A DNA stretch of 64,000 bases from Yponomeuta sedellus (taxonomy: Eukaryota; Arthropoda; Insecta; Lepidoptera; Yponomeutidae): the NCBI GenBank assembly GCA_934045075.1, contig OW203724.1, forward strand, positions 23,713,721 to 23,777,720, written 5' to 3'. The position numbers and the translations under genes were made by a program. Of this stretch, positions 28,967 to 40,294 are shown piece after piece. How positions within the stretch are numbered: the stretch's first letter is position 1; each line of letters opens with the position of its first letter. The notes under the pieces were generated by a model. That model saw only the letters and a program-made list of their open reading frames with translations. It searched no databases and had not been told where the DNA came from.

Positions 28967-29290
28967 ATATTTGTCATAGAGACATTATTACGATTATTTT
29001 CAATTTGTGGCCCTGTACCTCATGGAGCCCCTTAACACTAATTTGGGAGCTTGCTGTACTTTGTAAAAACTGTTCTTATACGGATTTTACTCGTTTATTT
29101 TACATTTCTACAATTTTCCGACGTTTCGGCTCTTTTTCAGGTGCCTTGGTCTTTTTGAAAGCCTTAAAGTTTAAACCTTGAAGTTTACTACCCTCGGCAA
29201 AAATTACAAAAGTGAATTATGAAGTTACGTTCCAAAATAGGCAAACCAATTATTTTACATAAAGTCAACAATATTGATTATTAGTAATTC

Positions 29291-29394
29291 GGCGACCTCT
29301 GTGGCGTAGCAGTAGCCTACCATGCAAGAGGTCCCGGGTTCGAATCCCGGCTGGGGACAAAAAAAAGCCCAGGTCTTGGGTGTTTACATGTTTG
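29291..29394 (+). mobile_element. SINE-B, head half
   Basis: GGCGACCTCTGTGGCGTAGC to TTTACATGTTTG. The element is cut here by a LINE insertion and resumes at 30477. Confidence 0.8.
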
Positions 29395-30476
29395 AGAGAG
29401 AGAGAGAGAGAGAAATAATTTATTTAACGGCACAATCCTAAAAACATAACAAAACAGTAACAAATTTACAAAACACAACAAGATATATATATATATATAT
29501 ATATAGGTACACAGTTTACACTACATTATAAACAAATAGTTGAAAAAAAGTGGGCGAAAAGACAGTTTAAAATTAAATAAAAGAAGGCATACAAGTATAA
29601 ACATGGATTAAATAAATACGGATTTGCAACAGAATAATAATAATAACCTATGTTTTGTTTAAAGTATTGAGCCCCTAAAATGGTTCCCGACTCAGCATGT
29701 GTTGTAGTAGCCACCGAGGTATCTGCCTACAACGCTGATATTCTGTCGAGACCATAAATGCGGGTTAGTCGCGTGTTTGTGAATAATAAAATGATAAAAA
29801 ATATTGAACGGTTTGAAAAGTGTGTGCCTAAAAACATGGCATGTAAAAGTGTAGTGTGATGTAATGTGTCAGTCTGTGTGTGGGAATACTGTGCAGATAA
29901 ATTACTTAGTAAGGAGTATTGTGATATAAAACAAAGTGAAAGGTGACCTGTGATTTGCCGACATAAGGCGGTAAGCGCTTATTCATCAACACGGATATGT
30001 GTTATAAAAGGACCACCTTAAAGGTACGCATGATTTTTATTTTTGATTTTCCATGAGGTATTCCTTGTAATGGAACTTGAAGCTGGATTCATTTTTACTG
30101 TTTCGTAATGGCGGTGGTATGTTGTTCCAGCATTTGCTTGCTGCGTACCTAAAACTGCCGTGAAAGGCTGCTGTCCTATGTTTCGGCACACTGAACGGTG
30201 CAGTAATTGTTCTCACCCCTTCCGCTCGACGCGATTGTCTCCAGGTAAGTTTTTCTAATAGGTAAGGAGGCGCACACGTTTTTATAACTCCAAACAATAA
30301 TGTTGCTAACTGAAGTTTCTGTCTCGCTTCCATTTTTAGCATGTTCGCGCCATTAAGGAAGGGAGTCACATGAGTACGAGGCGGAATGTGGAAACAGTAC
30401 CGAGCACAGGCGTTTTGCACCCGTTGGACCAAATTTTGTGTACATTTTAGTAAACAGAGACCATACACAGTATTTG
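29395..30476 (-). mobile_element. 5'-truncated LINE inserted in SINE-B
   Basis: It lies between the two halves of a SINE-B, with TTTG at both junctions (29391-29394 and 30473-30476). Read on the minus strand it holds a reverse-transcriptase C-terminal frame, then a 3' UTR, and ends in a CT-rich (GA)n tail. The TA microsatellite at 29481-29504 lies inside. Confidence 0.72.
30037..30470 (-). pseudogene. non-LTR retrotransposon reverse-transcriptase C terminus
   Basis: About 140 residues: LVQRVQNACARYCFHIPPRT, VTPFLNGANMLKMEARQKLQ, then RTAAFHGSFRYAASKCWNNIP. The QNACARY...VTP...R...WNNIP layout is the usual tail of Jockey/CR1-type reverse transcriptases. The catalytic YxDD part is missing (5' truncation). 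Confidence 0.8.
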
Positions 30477-30567
30477 TGATGTCGTTGTTTCTGGTACCCA
30501 CGACACAGGGTATCCTAGTGTGGGGCCAGAAGCAATGTATGTGCTTGTATGTAAATGTTACGAAGTT
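30477..30567 (+). mobile_element. SINE-B, tail half
   Basis: TGATGTCGTTGTTTCTGG, CACAGGGTATCCTAGTGTGG and GTATGTAAATGTTACG continue the copy that starts at 29291. Confidence 0.8.
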
Positions 30568-30599
30568 AAAATAAAATTTTTAATTTTAACTTCAATTAG

Positions 30600-30725
30600 G
30601 TACTAATCAATATTGTTGACATCGGAAAATTGTAAAAATGTATAATAAACGAGTAAAATCCATATAAAACAGTTTTTATTATGTCTAGTGCTCGTGTTAA
30701 CCTTAGAAAATACTCGCTGTACTTT
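30600..30725 (-). repeat. dispersed repeat (CATAAATCCGTATAAAAACAG family)
   Basis: Matches 32680-32810 and 40078-40210 (GTGCCGAAACGTCGGAAA, TGTCTACTGCTCGTGTTAAC). Class unknown; the CGAAACGTCGG block recurs in several repeats. Confidence 0.5.
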
Positions 30726-31448
30726 CTCAGCAACGGACCGATTTTACGCTCGTGATTGATCAAAAAACCCTCCGAATAAGGTTGGAACAAGCCTGCTCGG
30801 CTTAGCTTTGACTCGCGATGTATTTTTTTTAACAGCCGTAAACATGCAAGCGACTGACCAAAAAGTGTTTGCTTGTTTTTAACCTTTTTACTGAAAACTC
30901 TCAAATGCCAAATAGACCTATTACGTGGTCTGAAAAAGGGAATAAAACATACCTCTAAAACCCTTTCATTCCTCATTAATTAATCATAGCCTGAGGCCGC
31001 TCGGAGTTTGAATTCCGGCGTAAATCAATGACGGACAACGTTGTCTAAGTTACCTAAATATGTGAATTTGTAGTAGCCAATTATTATTATTATTTTAATT
31101 CTTTATTGCGCTAATTATACATGAGTAAATGTACAAGGGCATGCTTAATGCAATAAGCATTCTTTTCCAGCAAACCTTTGGTGTTGAAGAGACTGGCAAA
31201 GGGTAGTGCAGGAAGAAAAGGTGAAATACAATAATAAATTGGGGCGCTCGTTAGCACCCCAAAGCGCCTTAAAGACTTACTCTCTCTCTCTCTATCTCTC
31301 TCTCTCTCTTTGAGAGGTAAAAAAAATCAACTATCGTTATTGTCAATAATATGCTACCAAAAAGTGTCTATTATAAAATTGAGTGGTAAAATGTTCAGAA
31401 AAGATTTGTCAACGACTCTGTCTACTATTACGTGCTATTATTACTGTA

Positions 31449-31790
31449 ACCGAGTGACTGGAAGCAATCACTTGGATTAAGCAACAACAGGTGTGGTCAG
31501 GTACTGGATGGGTGACCATCTCGTGACTACCCCAAAAGGCATTTTTTCCGAGCGTTTCCGTGCTTCGCAAGGCATGCTAAACCGTTGGTGCCGGCTGTCG
31601 CGTAATGGCAGTCGTTAAGCCATGTCAGAGGCCCTACGGGCGACTTGATAACTTTTGATATAAGGCCCGCCACTGTCTCACAATCCTCCACCAACCTGGA
31701 CTTGGCCCCCGTGGAGTATGGCATAACCTTCCTGCGATACAGAAAGAGATCCGTGCCCCAACAATGGGGACATATAAAGGGTGGATATCG
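31449..31790 (+). mobile_element. 5S-headed SINE, full length
   Basis: ACCGAGTGACTGGAAGCAATC, TTAAGCAACAACAGGTGTGG and GATGGGTGACCATC, then the shared body, to GGGTGGATATCG. Confidence 0.85.
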
Positions 31791-31976
31791 AACTACTGAA
31801 AAAAACCAAATCATGAAAATCTTTTTGCAGTGAATATACAATTTATTTGCTTTTATTCTATCTTCAAAATCTGGTCTTTCGTGCACCAATGAATAACATC
31901 GGTGACCTCCACCTAAGAACTGCTTGTTCTGTCGACAGTCCACTAGAAGTTCTTGTTTACCAAAGCCTAGAGCGCT

Positions 31977-32013
31977 TCATTCCCGCCTTCATTCCCGCCT
32001 TCATTCCCGCCAG
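31977..32013. repeat. 12-bp tandem repeat, three units
   Basis: CATTCCCGCCTT is repeated, with a shortened last unit. Confidence 0.9.
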
Positions 32014-32414
32014 TCCGCCAGTTCTTGTAGCACCCTCGCGGAGAAAGTACGCCCCGTGCTACCCCTAAAGCGCGACATCGATAAAGTTTTCCCAATTTTT
32101 CAGTCTCGGACGTTTTAAAAATCAGTGAAGCGTAGTTCAGTTTGTACTGAGTAGATTGTGCGTTTTGTTCTTGGAACATGGCAAGTTTTGTGATTGGTTT
32201 CGGTTTACCCTAGTTTTTTTTTCGTGGATCGTGACACGGTGAGTTTTTTTTTGAACGGAGACATTCTTTATTCTACTCTCTATATACAGAAGCTCTGTTT
32301 TTTACTAAAATAAAAAAAAATCTCGCAGCTCAGAAAAATAACTTGTAAACTCTTTTATTATAAAAAAAATCTTTTTCTCGCAGACAAAAAAGATTACTTG
32401 TAAACTCTTGAATC

Positions 32415-32565
32415 CTACTTAAATTATAAGGCCGCCGCCTGTACTCTAAGGTTAAGAGATACGTGTGTATTTCTTAACCTTAGAGTACTAAGGTTAAGAA
32501 AATTAAGGAGAAGAAAACAGGATATTGTACCTTTTTTATGTACAATATCCTGTTTTCTATCTATT
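32415..32565. repeat. double hairpin in a LINE 3' UTR fragment
   Basis: TACTCTAAGGTTAAGA pairs with TCTTAACCTTAGAGTA, then AACAGGATATTGTAC pairs with GTACAATATCCTGTTTTC. ATAAGGCCGCC at its start marks the LINE 3' UTR family of 8868-8985. Confidence 0.75.
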
Positions 32566-32679
32566 ATTCTAAATTTAAAATTTCTTTGTGCAGAATCCGT
32601 TGTTTTCTGTAAGCGTAACCGGTGAAAAACGGAGATTTTTTTAAAGAACGAATTTTCAAAAAACAATTACTGTCATCCG

Positions 32680-32810
32680 GGACCACGGCACCTGAAAAAG
32701 TGCCGAAACGTCGGAAATTTTCAAAAATGTAATAAAAGATCATAAATCCGTATAAAAACAGTTTTAATTATGTCTACTGCTCGTGTTAACCTTAGAAAAT
32801 ACTATAATCT
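32680..32810 (+). repeat. dispersed repeat (CCGAAACGTCGG family)
   Basis: CACGGCACCTGAAAAAGTGCC, GAAACGTCGGAAATT and TGTCTACTGCTCGTGTTAACC match 40078-40210. Confidence 0.55.
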
Positions 32811-33120
32811 CTGAGTTATGTTAATAAATATAGTGATTATAGGGCTCATGGTTGTACACCTAAGAAAGATAAAATATCTAAAATTAGATATTATTCTTAA
32901 TTACTAGATATTACGATCGTTTTTGGCATAAACGCTAAAGGATTAGTAAGGGGCGTGGGTGAGGTATGCGAAAGGTGAAGAGACTTATGCCCAAGATATA
33001 TGTTGAAAATTTAATGAATAGAAAAAAAGTTGCCAAGCACATATTCTGAATGGGGTATCTCAAGAATTGCGCATTTCTGAAATAGAAAATATTATTTAAA
33101 TATGAAATAGAAAATATTAT

Positions 33121-33275
33121 AAAGAAGCGCTCGTGGCCTTGAAGCGCTCGTGGCCTAGCGAAGCGCTCGTGGCCTAGGCGAAAGCTTGCAAGCCTGCACC
33201 AATCCGGACTTGGCCCCCGTGGTGGAGTATGGCCTATACCTTCTTCAGGGAAGAGACCCGTGCCCCTCGGATGAT
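33121..33275 (+). repeat. rearranged 5S-SINE fragment with triplicated 5' end
   Basis: GAAGCGCTCGTGGCCT occurs three times within about 55 bases. A jump into the 3' half follows (CCGGACTTGGCCCCCGTGG, GAAGAGACCCGTGCCCC). The head and middle are missing. Confidence 0.75.
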
Positions 33276-33361
33276 AATGAATGCAGTAGTATAAGTGATT
33301 ATTGTGCCTTATTAGGCTTGAAGATTAACTATAGTACATACATAGACAAAGTAATATTTAA

Positions 33362-33730
33362 ATCGATATCAACCCTTGTATGTCCCCCCTGCTGGGGCAC
33401 GGGTCTCTTCCTGCATCGCAGGAAGGTTAGGCCATACTCCACCACGGGGGCCAAGTCCGGCTTGGTGGAGGATTGTATGACAGTGGCGGGTCTTAATGTC
33501 AGAAGTTATCAAGCCGCCCATAAGGCCTCTGACATGGCTTAACGATTGCCATTATATGACAGCCGGCACCAATGGGTTAACGTGCCTTGCGAAGCACGGA
33601 AGTGCTCGGAAAAATGCCACTAGCGGTAGTCACGAGACGCTCACCCATCCTGTACCTGACCACGCCTGTTGTTGCTTAACCAAGTAATTGATTCCAATCA
33701 CTCGGTTCTCTTAGTCCACGATCGCTTCAT
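33362..33730 (-). mobile_element. 5S-headed SINE, full length, reversed
   Basis: TCGATATCAACCCTTGTATG to CACGCCTGTTGTTGCTTAACC and TCACTCGG, with the full body in between. Confidence 0.87.
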
Positions 33731-33739
33731 GCTCATAAG

Positions 33740-35230
33740 TTGACCTTTTTTCACTTTTTTGTCATTGGTTCTGTTCAACGATAATTTCATAGATTGACAA
33801 TATCGTATGGTGTGAAAATCGGCTAAGAACTTATGAGCGAAAAGGTTATGGGAAAATTTCTACAGAGTAAAAATTAAAAATGGGGAAAACGAGGAATGGA
33901 ATTTGAAATACCAGAAAAAAATTATCTCAAAGTAATGTTTGTATATTTTGAGTGCGCTCCAAATTCCAAATGTCATTTTTACTTTATACCTACCTAATTC
34001 AACAAAAGGATGATTGATGACTAGCCTTCCATGCTTTTATTTCAATTTTCAATAAAATTCTACAGCAACAAAGAGCTCTTTGTCTATGTAAAAACAATGT
34101 TTCTGTTGCAGATGGAGACTTCAAAACGTAAGTAATCGGCTCGGTTCAACTCACCTGCTCACCATTTCAATTGACAACAGAGCAAAAATAAAGCCCCATG
34201 ATTTTATTGCTTTTCCGAGAAAAGAACAGAAATAGGAGACACGTATTTTTTCTTGAACCGGAAGTGACGTAGGCTAGAAGGCAACATAATCTTAGCCTCT
34301 ACTTTTCTTGAAAAAAAACTTGTCATTGAAATACGATTCGATTCGTAACACCACAGACTAAAAGTTGGTGACATTATTGATTGACATTTTACTTTTTTTT
34401 GGGTGACAAAGGCAAAGGCGTAGATAGCACGCTGTAGAGCTGTTGTACCGGTTTCTATATTTCATTTTATCATTTTTCTGTGAAATAAAAGTACAGAAAA
34501 ACCTTTGAGTATTTTTCTTGTATTTCTCGAAGCGTAGTCTCCAAATAGTTTTTTATTTCAGCTTATTTTTTTTTTTTAATTATTGTTCATTCAATTCAAT
34601 AATAATTTCAACGTGAACACCTTTTTCCGTCGATCAATAGTTGAATAAATTAAAATAATAAGTAGCATTAAGCCCAACTACAATACAATATTTACTTGGT
34701 GCCATAAAGAATTTTAATAATATTAATAAGTAATTTATATGGTTCATATCACTGTAATAAAAAAATTATAAACAAATAAAATAACAAATATACAGTAATA
34801 TTATCTGTGATTTTAGGTAAAAACACTTAAACGCGTTGAACTGATCTGAACTTTATCACCGACCCATAAGGTTCAGAGACATAAGTGATCCATTCCGTAA
34901 TACGCGATTTTACAATTGATCGAGTTATGTAGACACCTCTATTAGATCCAAATGGCTCCGCATAGTTTTTACATTACACATACACTTTTTTGGATAAAGA
35001 TATATTGACTAATAAAGTTATAAAACAAAAATTGGACTTAGATCGGTAAGTTTTCAAATTTCCTACTTTCAGAACATTTTGCACATAAAGAAAGTTATAA
35101 TAGGTGATGTCGTAATAGTAATCACTAAGGTTACCTACTAACTTAGTAATTGTTCTTTAATGTAGTGACATCACAATAATATTTGTAGGTATTTAATGTA
35201 ATTTAGTTTATTGCCAATAAAGAAGAAGAA
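33740..35230. other. no gene recognised
   Basis: AT-rich, apparently unique sequence. At about 34110-34130 a short stretch has both splice signals (see findings). No domain is supported. Confidence 0.5.
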
Positions 35231-35644
35231 AAAGAAAAACATTTATTTAACGCCACATAGACATACAAATTTAAAAAGAAAAAGGAAAATACAGAAAAGA
35301 AAGCAGGAGTAAAACAAAAGCAGAAGAAAAGAGGAACTACAGATGAATGAAATGAACATAAATTCCAACGCTACTCAGTATGTCGATGCAGCGGAAAAAA
35401 GGTATCATGCTCAGTATAAGCCATAATATTCTATATATTATATAGGACGTCAGGGCTTAGGAGATTAAGGGGCACCATGCAGTAACACTAGCGCCGCCAT
35501 AGAAAAAAACCAAATACCTATAATCTTTTTTCTCTATTTATGGAGCCGCAATGAGCCAAATTCACAAAGCATTTCATAAATGGCGCTTATAGGCGTGTAC
35601 ATACAAGAACAAGGATACGTTCGTCAAATTTTCCTCTTCTTCTT

Positions 35645-35815
35645 CTTCAGGCTATATGTTAGTCCACTGCTGGACATAGCCCTCCCCTAATGAGCGCCAT
35701 AGCGCTCTGTCTTCAGCTTGCCGCATCCAGCATCTGCCGGCAGTTTTTCGCAGATCTTCATCCCACCTGGTCGGAGGGCGTCCTACACTACGTTTGCCGA
35801 TTCGCGGTCACCACT
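35645..35815 (-). repeat. RTE-like LINE 3' end
   Basis: Reversed, it has CCACCAGGTGGGATGAAGATC-type sequence, GCAGATGCTGGATGCGGC and GGGGAGGGCTATGTCCAGC, the same family as 1110-1256 and 6095-6260. Confidence 0.65.
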
Positions 35816-35937
35816 CAAGAACACGTTTACTCCAACTCCAAATTTTGCTCAGCACAGATTAATTTTGACAGCCGTATTCCGTTTCTTCTATGGCCACGCC
35901 TGTAAGCGCCAACTATAAATTGCTTTGTAAATTTGTG

Positions 35938-36085
35938 CTGAAAACTGCTCAGTGTATCCTACTGCTGGGCAAAGGCCTCCCCTTCCGCTTTCCACTTCTC
36001 CCCGTTTATGGCCACCTCCTGCCAGCCTGGCAAAAAGGTCGTGAGGTCGTCTCGCCATCTCTGCTTGAGTCAACCACGCGCGGAA
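35938..36085 (-). pseudogene. RTE-like LINE C-terminal fragment, second family
   Basis: The reverse strand translates LKQRWRDDLTTFLPGWQEVA, then GEKWKAEGEAFAQQ: the RWRDDL...W...GEAFAQQ pattern of RTE C termini. Confidence 0.72.
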
Positions 36086-36189
36086 CCCAGTTAGTTAGTA
36101 TTTTTGCCCACCTCGCTCGGACCATACGCCCATATACTTTATGCAAAAAGTATCAGACCAATCTCTACATTGGCCTTGGCATCTACGTA

Positions 36190-36272
36190 TAGATGATGTC
36201 TAGAGGGTCCAGCGGCACCGTCACTCACACTAGATGGGTGAAAGAACCACTCGGACGCTCTAGTGCCTGAGG
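36190..36272 (-). repeat. SINE-C related fragment
   Basis: CGTCACTCACACTAGATGGGTGAAAGAACCACTC-like and GACGCTCTAGTGCCTGAGG resemble the 3' body of SINE-C (53466-53789). Confidence 0.55.
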
Positions 36273-36276
36273 CATT

Positions 36277-36672
36277 CGATATCAATCCTTGCATATCCCC
36301 ACTGCTGGGGCACTGGTCTCTTCCTGCATCACAGAAAGGTTAGGCCATACTCTACCACCGGGGCCAAGTCCAGGTTGGTAGAGAGTTGTAAGACAGTGGC
36401 GGGCCTTTCACTCATAACTGTCAGGAGTTATCAAGCCGCCCATAAGGCATCTGACGTGGCTTGACGACTGCCATAACATGTCAGTGCTGGCCAACGGCTT
36501 AACGAGCCTTGCGAAGCACGGAAGCGCTTGGAAAAATGCCAGTAGCGGTAGGCACGGGACGGTCACCCATCCTGCACCTGACCGCACCTGTTGTTGCTTA
36601 ACTAAAATTATTTTGGAATCAATCATTTGGAAACAATCAATCACTAGGTTTGACTAGGCCATGAGTGCTTCT
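36277..36672 (-). mobile_element. 5S-headed SINE, full length, reversed
   Basis: GATATCAATCCTTGCATATC to ACCGCACCTGTTGTTGC and GACTAGGCCATGAGTGC. It has small insertions near the head. Confidence 0.82.
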
Positions 36673-36764
36673 GAGACATATTTTTTTTCAATCTCTTTTA
36701 TTTTAGGAATTTTTGTCACTAGGTGACGATGACAGTCCCATCGTACCCGTTATGCAAATCATCA

Positions 36765-37003
36765 ACAACTATGTAAAAACCTAACTGCAAAGTAGGTGGT
36801 CGGGGCTGTAAGTGATGCAATTTGCTTAAGCCAGATGTCGCTGCCTGTACGTAATACAGAGAATAGTGTAAAGAGGTTCGAAATTTCACTGATGCCGGTG
36901 AGTCGCCCATTGGCTCAATTGGTAGAGCGCTGGCACGGATAGGCAGAGGTTGCGGGTTCGAATCCCGGCATGGGTGAAATTTTTAGCCTCTAAATAGGTT
37001 TTT
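36765..37003 (+). mobile_element. SINE-A, one unit with leader
   Basis: The leader (AACTGCAAAGTAGGTGGTCG) is followed by the tRNA-like core (TCGCCCATTGGCTCAATTGG, GGGTTCGAATCCC) and GCCTCTAAATAGG. It is the best-preserved A box of this family. Confidence 0.82.
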
Positions 37004-37084
37004 AAACTATGTACAAAACAAAAACAACATAACTATAGCTCATAAACAAAAAAAAAAAAAACTACTCTCTTTGCCTATTTTTTT

Positions 37085-37165
37085 TTTATTTTATTAAAAT
37101 GGCTCCAGCCGCTTAGACGAGAAGCTGAAACAAACATACACACACAAACTTTCGCCTTTGTAATA
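37085..37165 (-). repeat. Helitron-like fragment (5' part)
   Basis: Reversed, it reads AAAGGCGAAAGTTTGTGTGT and TCTAAGCGGCTGGAGCC, matching the 5' part of the element at 39840-40289. Confidence 0.55.
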
Positions 37166-37529
37166 TTAGCGCGATGTGATACCTTTACACGGCCTCTTAA
37201 GAGGAGCCATATAAGTACTTATACGAGCTTTAAGGGCGTTTTATATCACGCCTTGTCTACCAAATTGACATCCACATATCCCAAATCCAGGCTCCAAGGT
37301 GCCAAGTAAATTGTATTATCAAAAACATTTTCCGCGGAAAGGATAAGGGCGATGTAGCGTAAGTAAAAAAAACCGCAGTTAAAACGCAAAGGAACTGTGT
37401 AAAAAAAATGTTATGTTTACATACGATTTTCTACCCAAACTTATAAATCATTTTTACATATTTTACAATACCAGTACAGCAATCAACTGAACTAATAGAC
37501 GAATCTAAATAAAACTCTTATTATGCTTT

Positions 37530-37890
37530 GTTCATATCATCCCTTTGTATGTCCCCACTGCTGGGGCACGGGTCTCTTCCTGCATCGCAAAAAGGTTAGG
37601 CCATGCACCACGGGGGCAAGTCCGGGTTGGTCCGGGTTGATGGAGGATTATAAGACAGTGTCAGTAGTTATCAAGCCGCCCATAAGGCCTATGATATGGC
37701 AAAACGACTGTTATGAGATGACAGCCGCAACAACGGATTAACGTGCCTAGCGAAGCACTGAAGCGCTCGGAAAAATGCCACTAGTGGTTGTCACATGATG
37801 GTCACTCATGTCGCACCAGAACACGCCTTTTGTTGCTAAACCCTAGTGCCTAATTCCAATCACACAGTTCACCTAGGCCACGAGCATTAC
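37530..37890 (-). mobile_element. 5S-headed SINE, reversed, with small deletions
   Basis: CCTTTGTATGTCCCCACTGC to AACACGCCTTTTGTTGC and AGGCCACGAGCATT. TCCGGGTTGG is duplicated near 37620. Confidence 0.8.
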
Positions 37891-38162
37891 ACACATAAAA
37901 GATAAAAAATATCAGATGAATTGAAAACCTTCTCCTTTTATAAGTCGGTTAGAAAAGAGAAATCCTGTGGCATTATAATTCTTTACGTCTACATACGGCC
38001 GTGAGATGCGAAAATGTGTGAGAGCAAATTTGTACGCGTCGAATTTATCTGGAATATTCCTTTCATACTACATTCTCCAAGCAATGGAGCGCAAACAAAA
38101 GAATTCAAAATCTGCTTAGAACGAGTTTTCGTAAATGATGTACATTACTAATTTATCATTAT

Positions 38163-38330
38163 AAACCGGGGGGAGGGCAGCAGCGCCTCCTGCAGTACAA
38201 TTCCACCGAACTGCAATCCCCAACCCGCATGTCCAGCGTGGGGATTATGGGCATTACCCCTTATGATAGCACAACGTGGCGCTCTTTAGGGGAGGGCTAT
38301 GTCCAGCGGTGGACTAATATAGCCTGACGA
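38163..38330 (+). repeat. dispersed LINE 3' end (AACCCGCATGCCCAGCG family)
   Basis: GGGGGGAGGGCAGCAGCGCC, CAACCCGCATGTCCAGCGTG and GGGGAGGGCTATGTCCAGC, ending with a CGA trinucleotide tail. Confidence 0.65.
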
Positions 38331-38394
38331 CGACGACGACGACTAATTTAACAATTAGCACATTAATTACGATACTTCTCTAATTTTTAAAATC

Positions 38395-39193
38395 AAGAGA
38401 GGTCAATCTAATCTAGACGATGTAAACAACGCTCTTTCTAAAATGTTAAACTGGTTTACTGTAAACAATCTGATGTTGAATGCGAAAAAGACAAAATGTA
38501 TAAAGTTTTCATTGCCCAATGTAAAAAAGTGGACACAAGTTTAATTATAGCTGGTGACAGACTAGACTTAGTAGAGTCCACGGTGTTTTTAGGTATTACA
38601 ATAGACTCGAAACTGCAATGGGGTCCACACATAAAAATCTAGCGGGTAGGTTATGTTCAGCCGCATTTGCAGTTAGAAAAATTAGGCAACTAACAGATGT
38701 GTCCACTGCGAGGCTTGTATATTTCAGTTATTTTCACAGTATTATGTCATATGGTTTGTTACTATGGGGTCGTGCGGCAGATATAGAAACAGTTTTTATT
38801 CTACAAAAAAGGGCTGTTAGAGCTGTCTACAATTTACCTACCAGGCAATCGCTACGGGATATTTTCAAGGAAATAGGAATTCTAACGCTGGCCTGCCAAT
38901 ATATATTTGATATCATAATGTACGTACGAAAAAACATAACAACATTTAAATTAAACAGGGATATTCATAACGTAAACACTAGGAACAGTAACAAAGTTGC
39001 TTTATCTAAATTCAGATTAGCCAAGGTAAATGCATCTTTTGTAGGACTAAGTGTACGTTTTTACAATAAAATTCCAGAACATATTCTATCCCTGCCTGAA
39101 AGCAAATTTAAAAATTTCATTAAAAAGGCGCTGTGTAAAAAGGCCTATTATAGATTAGATGACTTTATAAATGATGTAAGCCCTTGGCAGTAG
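38395..39193 (+). pseudogene. non-LTR retrotransposon reverse-transcriptase C-terminal part
   Basis: The first frame gives NLDDVNNALSKMLNWFTVNN, then FLGITIDSKLQWGPHI. A frameshift near 38620 leads to an open frame of about 190 residues: FAVRKIRQLTD, YFSYFHSIMSYGLLLWG, LQKRAVRAVYNL and a tail ending NDVSPWQ. These are the standard thumb and tail blocks of Jockey/CR1-type reverse transcriptases. The polymerase core and endonuclease are absent (5' truncation). Confidence 0.85.
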
Positions 39194-39795
39194 ACCAATT
39201 CCACAACGAGTAAATCAAAGTTATTAAATAAATATTTTATATGTAGCAACCGAATCACTGCAATCCTCAGTGTTAGTTATGTCATATTTTGAGTTTGTAC
39301 AGACGACGTGATTGCGTATTAGTAAATATATCATACATTCTATAACTGACAAAAACTTAATCTGCAGGTTTGCTAAAGGTCATTCGAATGGTGGCGTGGT
39401 GGCCGGGTCATCTATCTCCCTCCAAAATGGTTGAGACTGATGATGGCTGACCTCTGCGTTATGCTCGTGAACGAGTGCTGTTAGTGTGTCTGGCCGCAGC
39501 ACTTGTCATGTTTTCACGGCCTATGTAAAAAAAATATATTTAATAATGCCTTAGCATTTAAAGTTATTAATGGCAATCATGGAATCTTATGCGTATAGGT
39601 GGTATCTAATGTATTAGATTTAAGAGGACTTGAGAAAAGATGGAGTTTTTTTTCCCGCTGCCTTTTTCTCCACTACATTACGGCCCGAAGGCGGCGGCTT
39701 TCACTTTCACTTTTATGTAACATTATACTTTGACATTCAGCAAACAGAAAGTAAATTCTTTACGTTGAAATAAATTGAATTGAATTGAATTAACC
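39194..39795 (+). repeat. 3' UTR and tail of the LINE at 38395
   Basis: Continues from the stop codon to a TTGAA-type repeat tail at about 39775-39795. The part from about 39290 recurs in reverse at 19575-20080. Confidence 0.72.
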
Positions 39796-39839
39796 TACGA
39801 CGTATTCACAGACCTACCAAATATCACATCACATTACAC

Positions 39840-40289
39840 TAATAGTATAAAGGCGAATGTTTGTTACTTCTTCACGTCTAAACGGCTGGAGCGATTTAAA
39901 TAAAATTTGGTGTGGAGTTAGCTGACATCCTGGCCTAACATATAGGCTACATTTTACTAATTAGATAGATAGATAGATAACACTTTATTGCACAACCAGA
40001 AAAAATATTACAACCATGATTACGTTACGTTATTAATTATTTTACGTTAATGCTTTCTAACAGACGCCTGTCACCTCGTCATCCGAGACCACGGCACCTG
40101 AAAAAGTGCCTAAACGTCGGAAAATTGTGAAAATGTAATAAACGAGCATAAATCCGTATAAAAACAGTTTAACTATGTCTAGTGCCCGTGTTAACTTTAG
40201 AAAATACTATATATTTTACTGCGGGAAAATATCTTATTCCCATGTACAAATCGATAAACCGCGGGTAATACCGCGGTGCACAGCTAGTA
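39840..40289 (+). mobile_element. Helitron-like element split by another repeat
   Basis: The left part has ATAGTATAAAGGCGAATGTTTG and CTAAACGGCTGGAGCGA. The right part has TCGATAAACCGCGGG and ends GCACAGCTAG followed by T. Between them (about 39957-40212) lie a GATA microsatellite and the CCTAAACGTCGG repeat. Confidence 0.65.
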
Positions 40290-40294
40290 AATAA

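Noticed and set aside
30596..30976. A 126-residue minus-strand frame
   Set aside because: Partly overlaps a dispersed repeat and shows no conserved motif.
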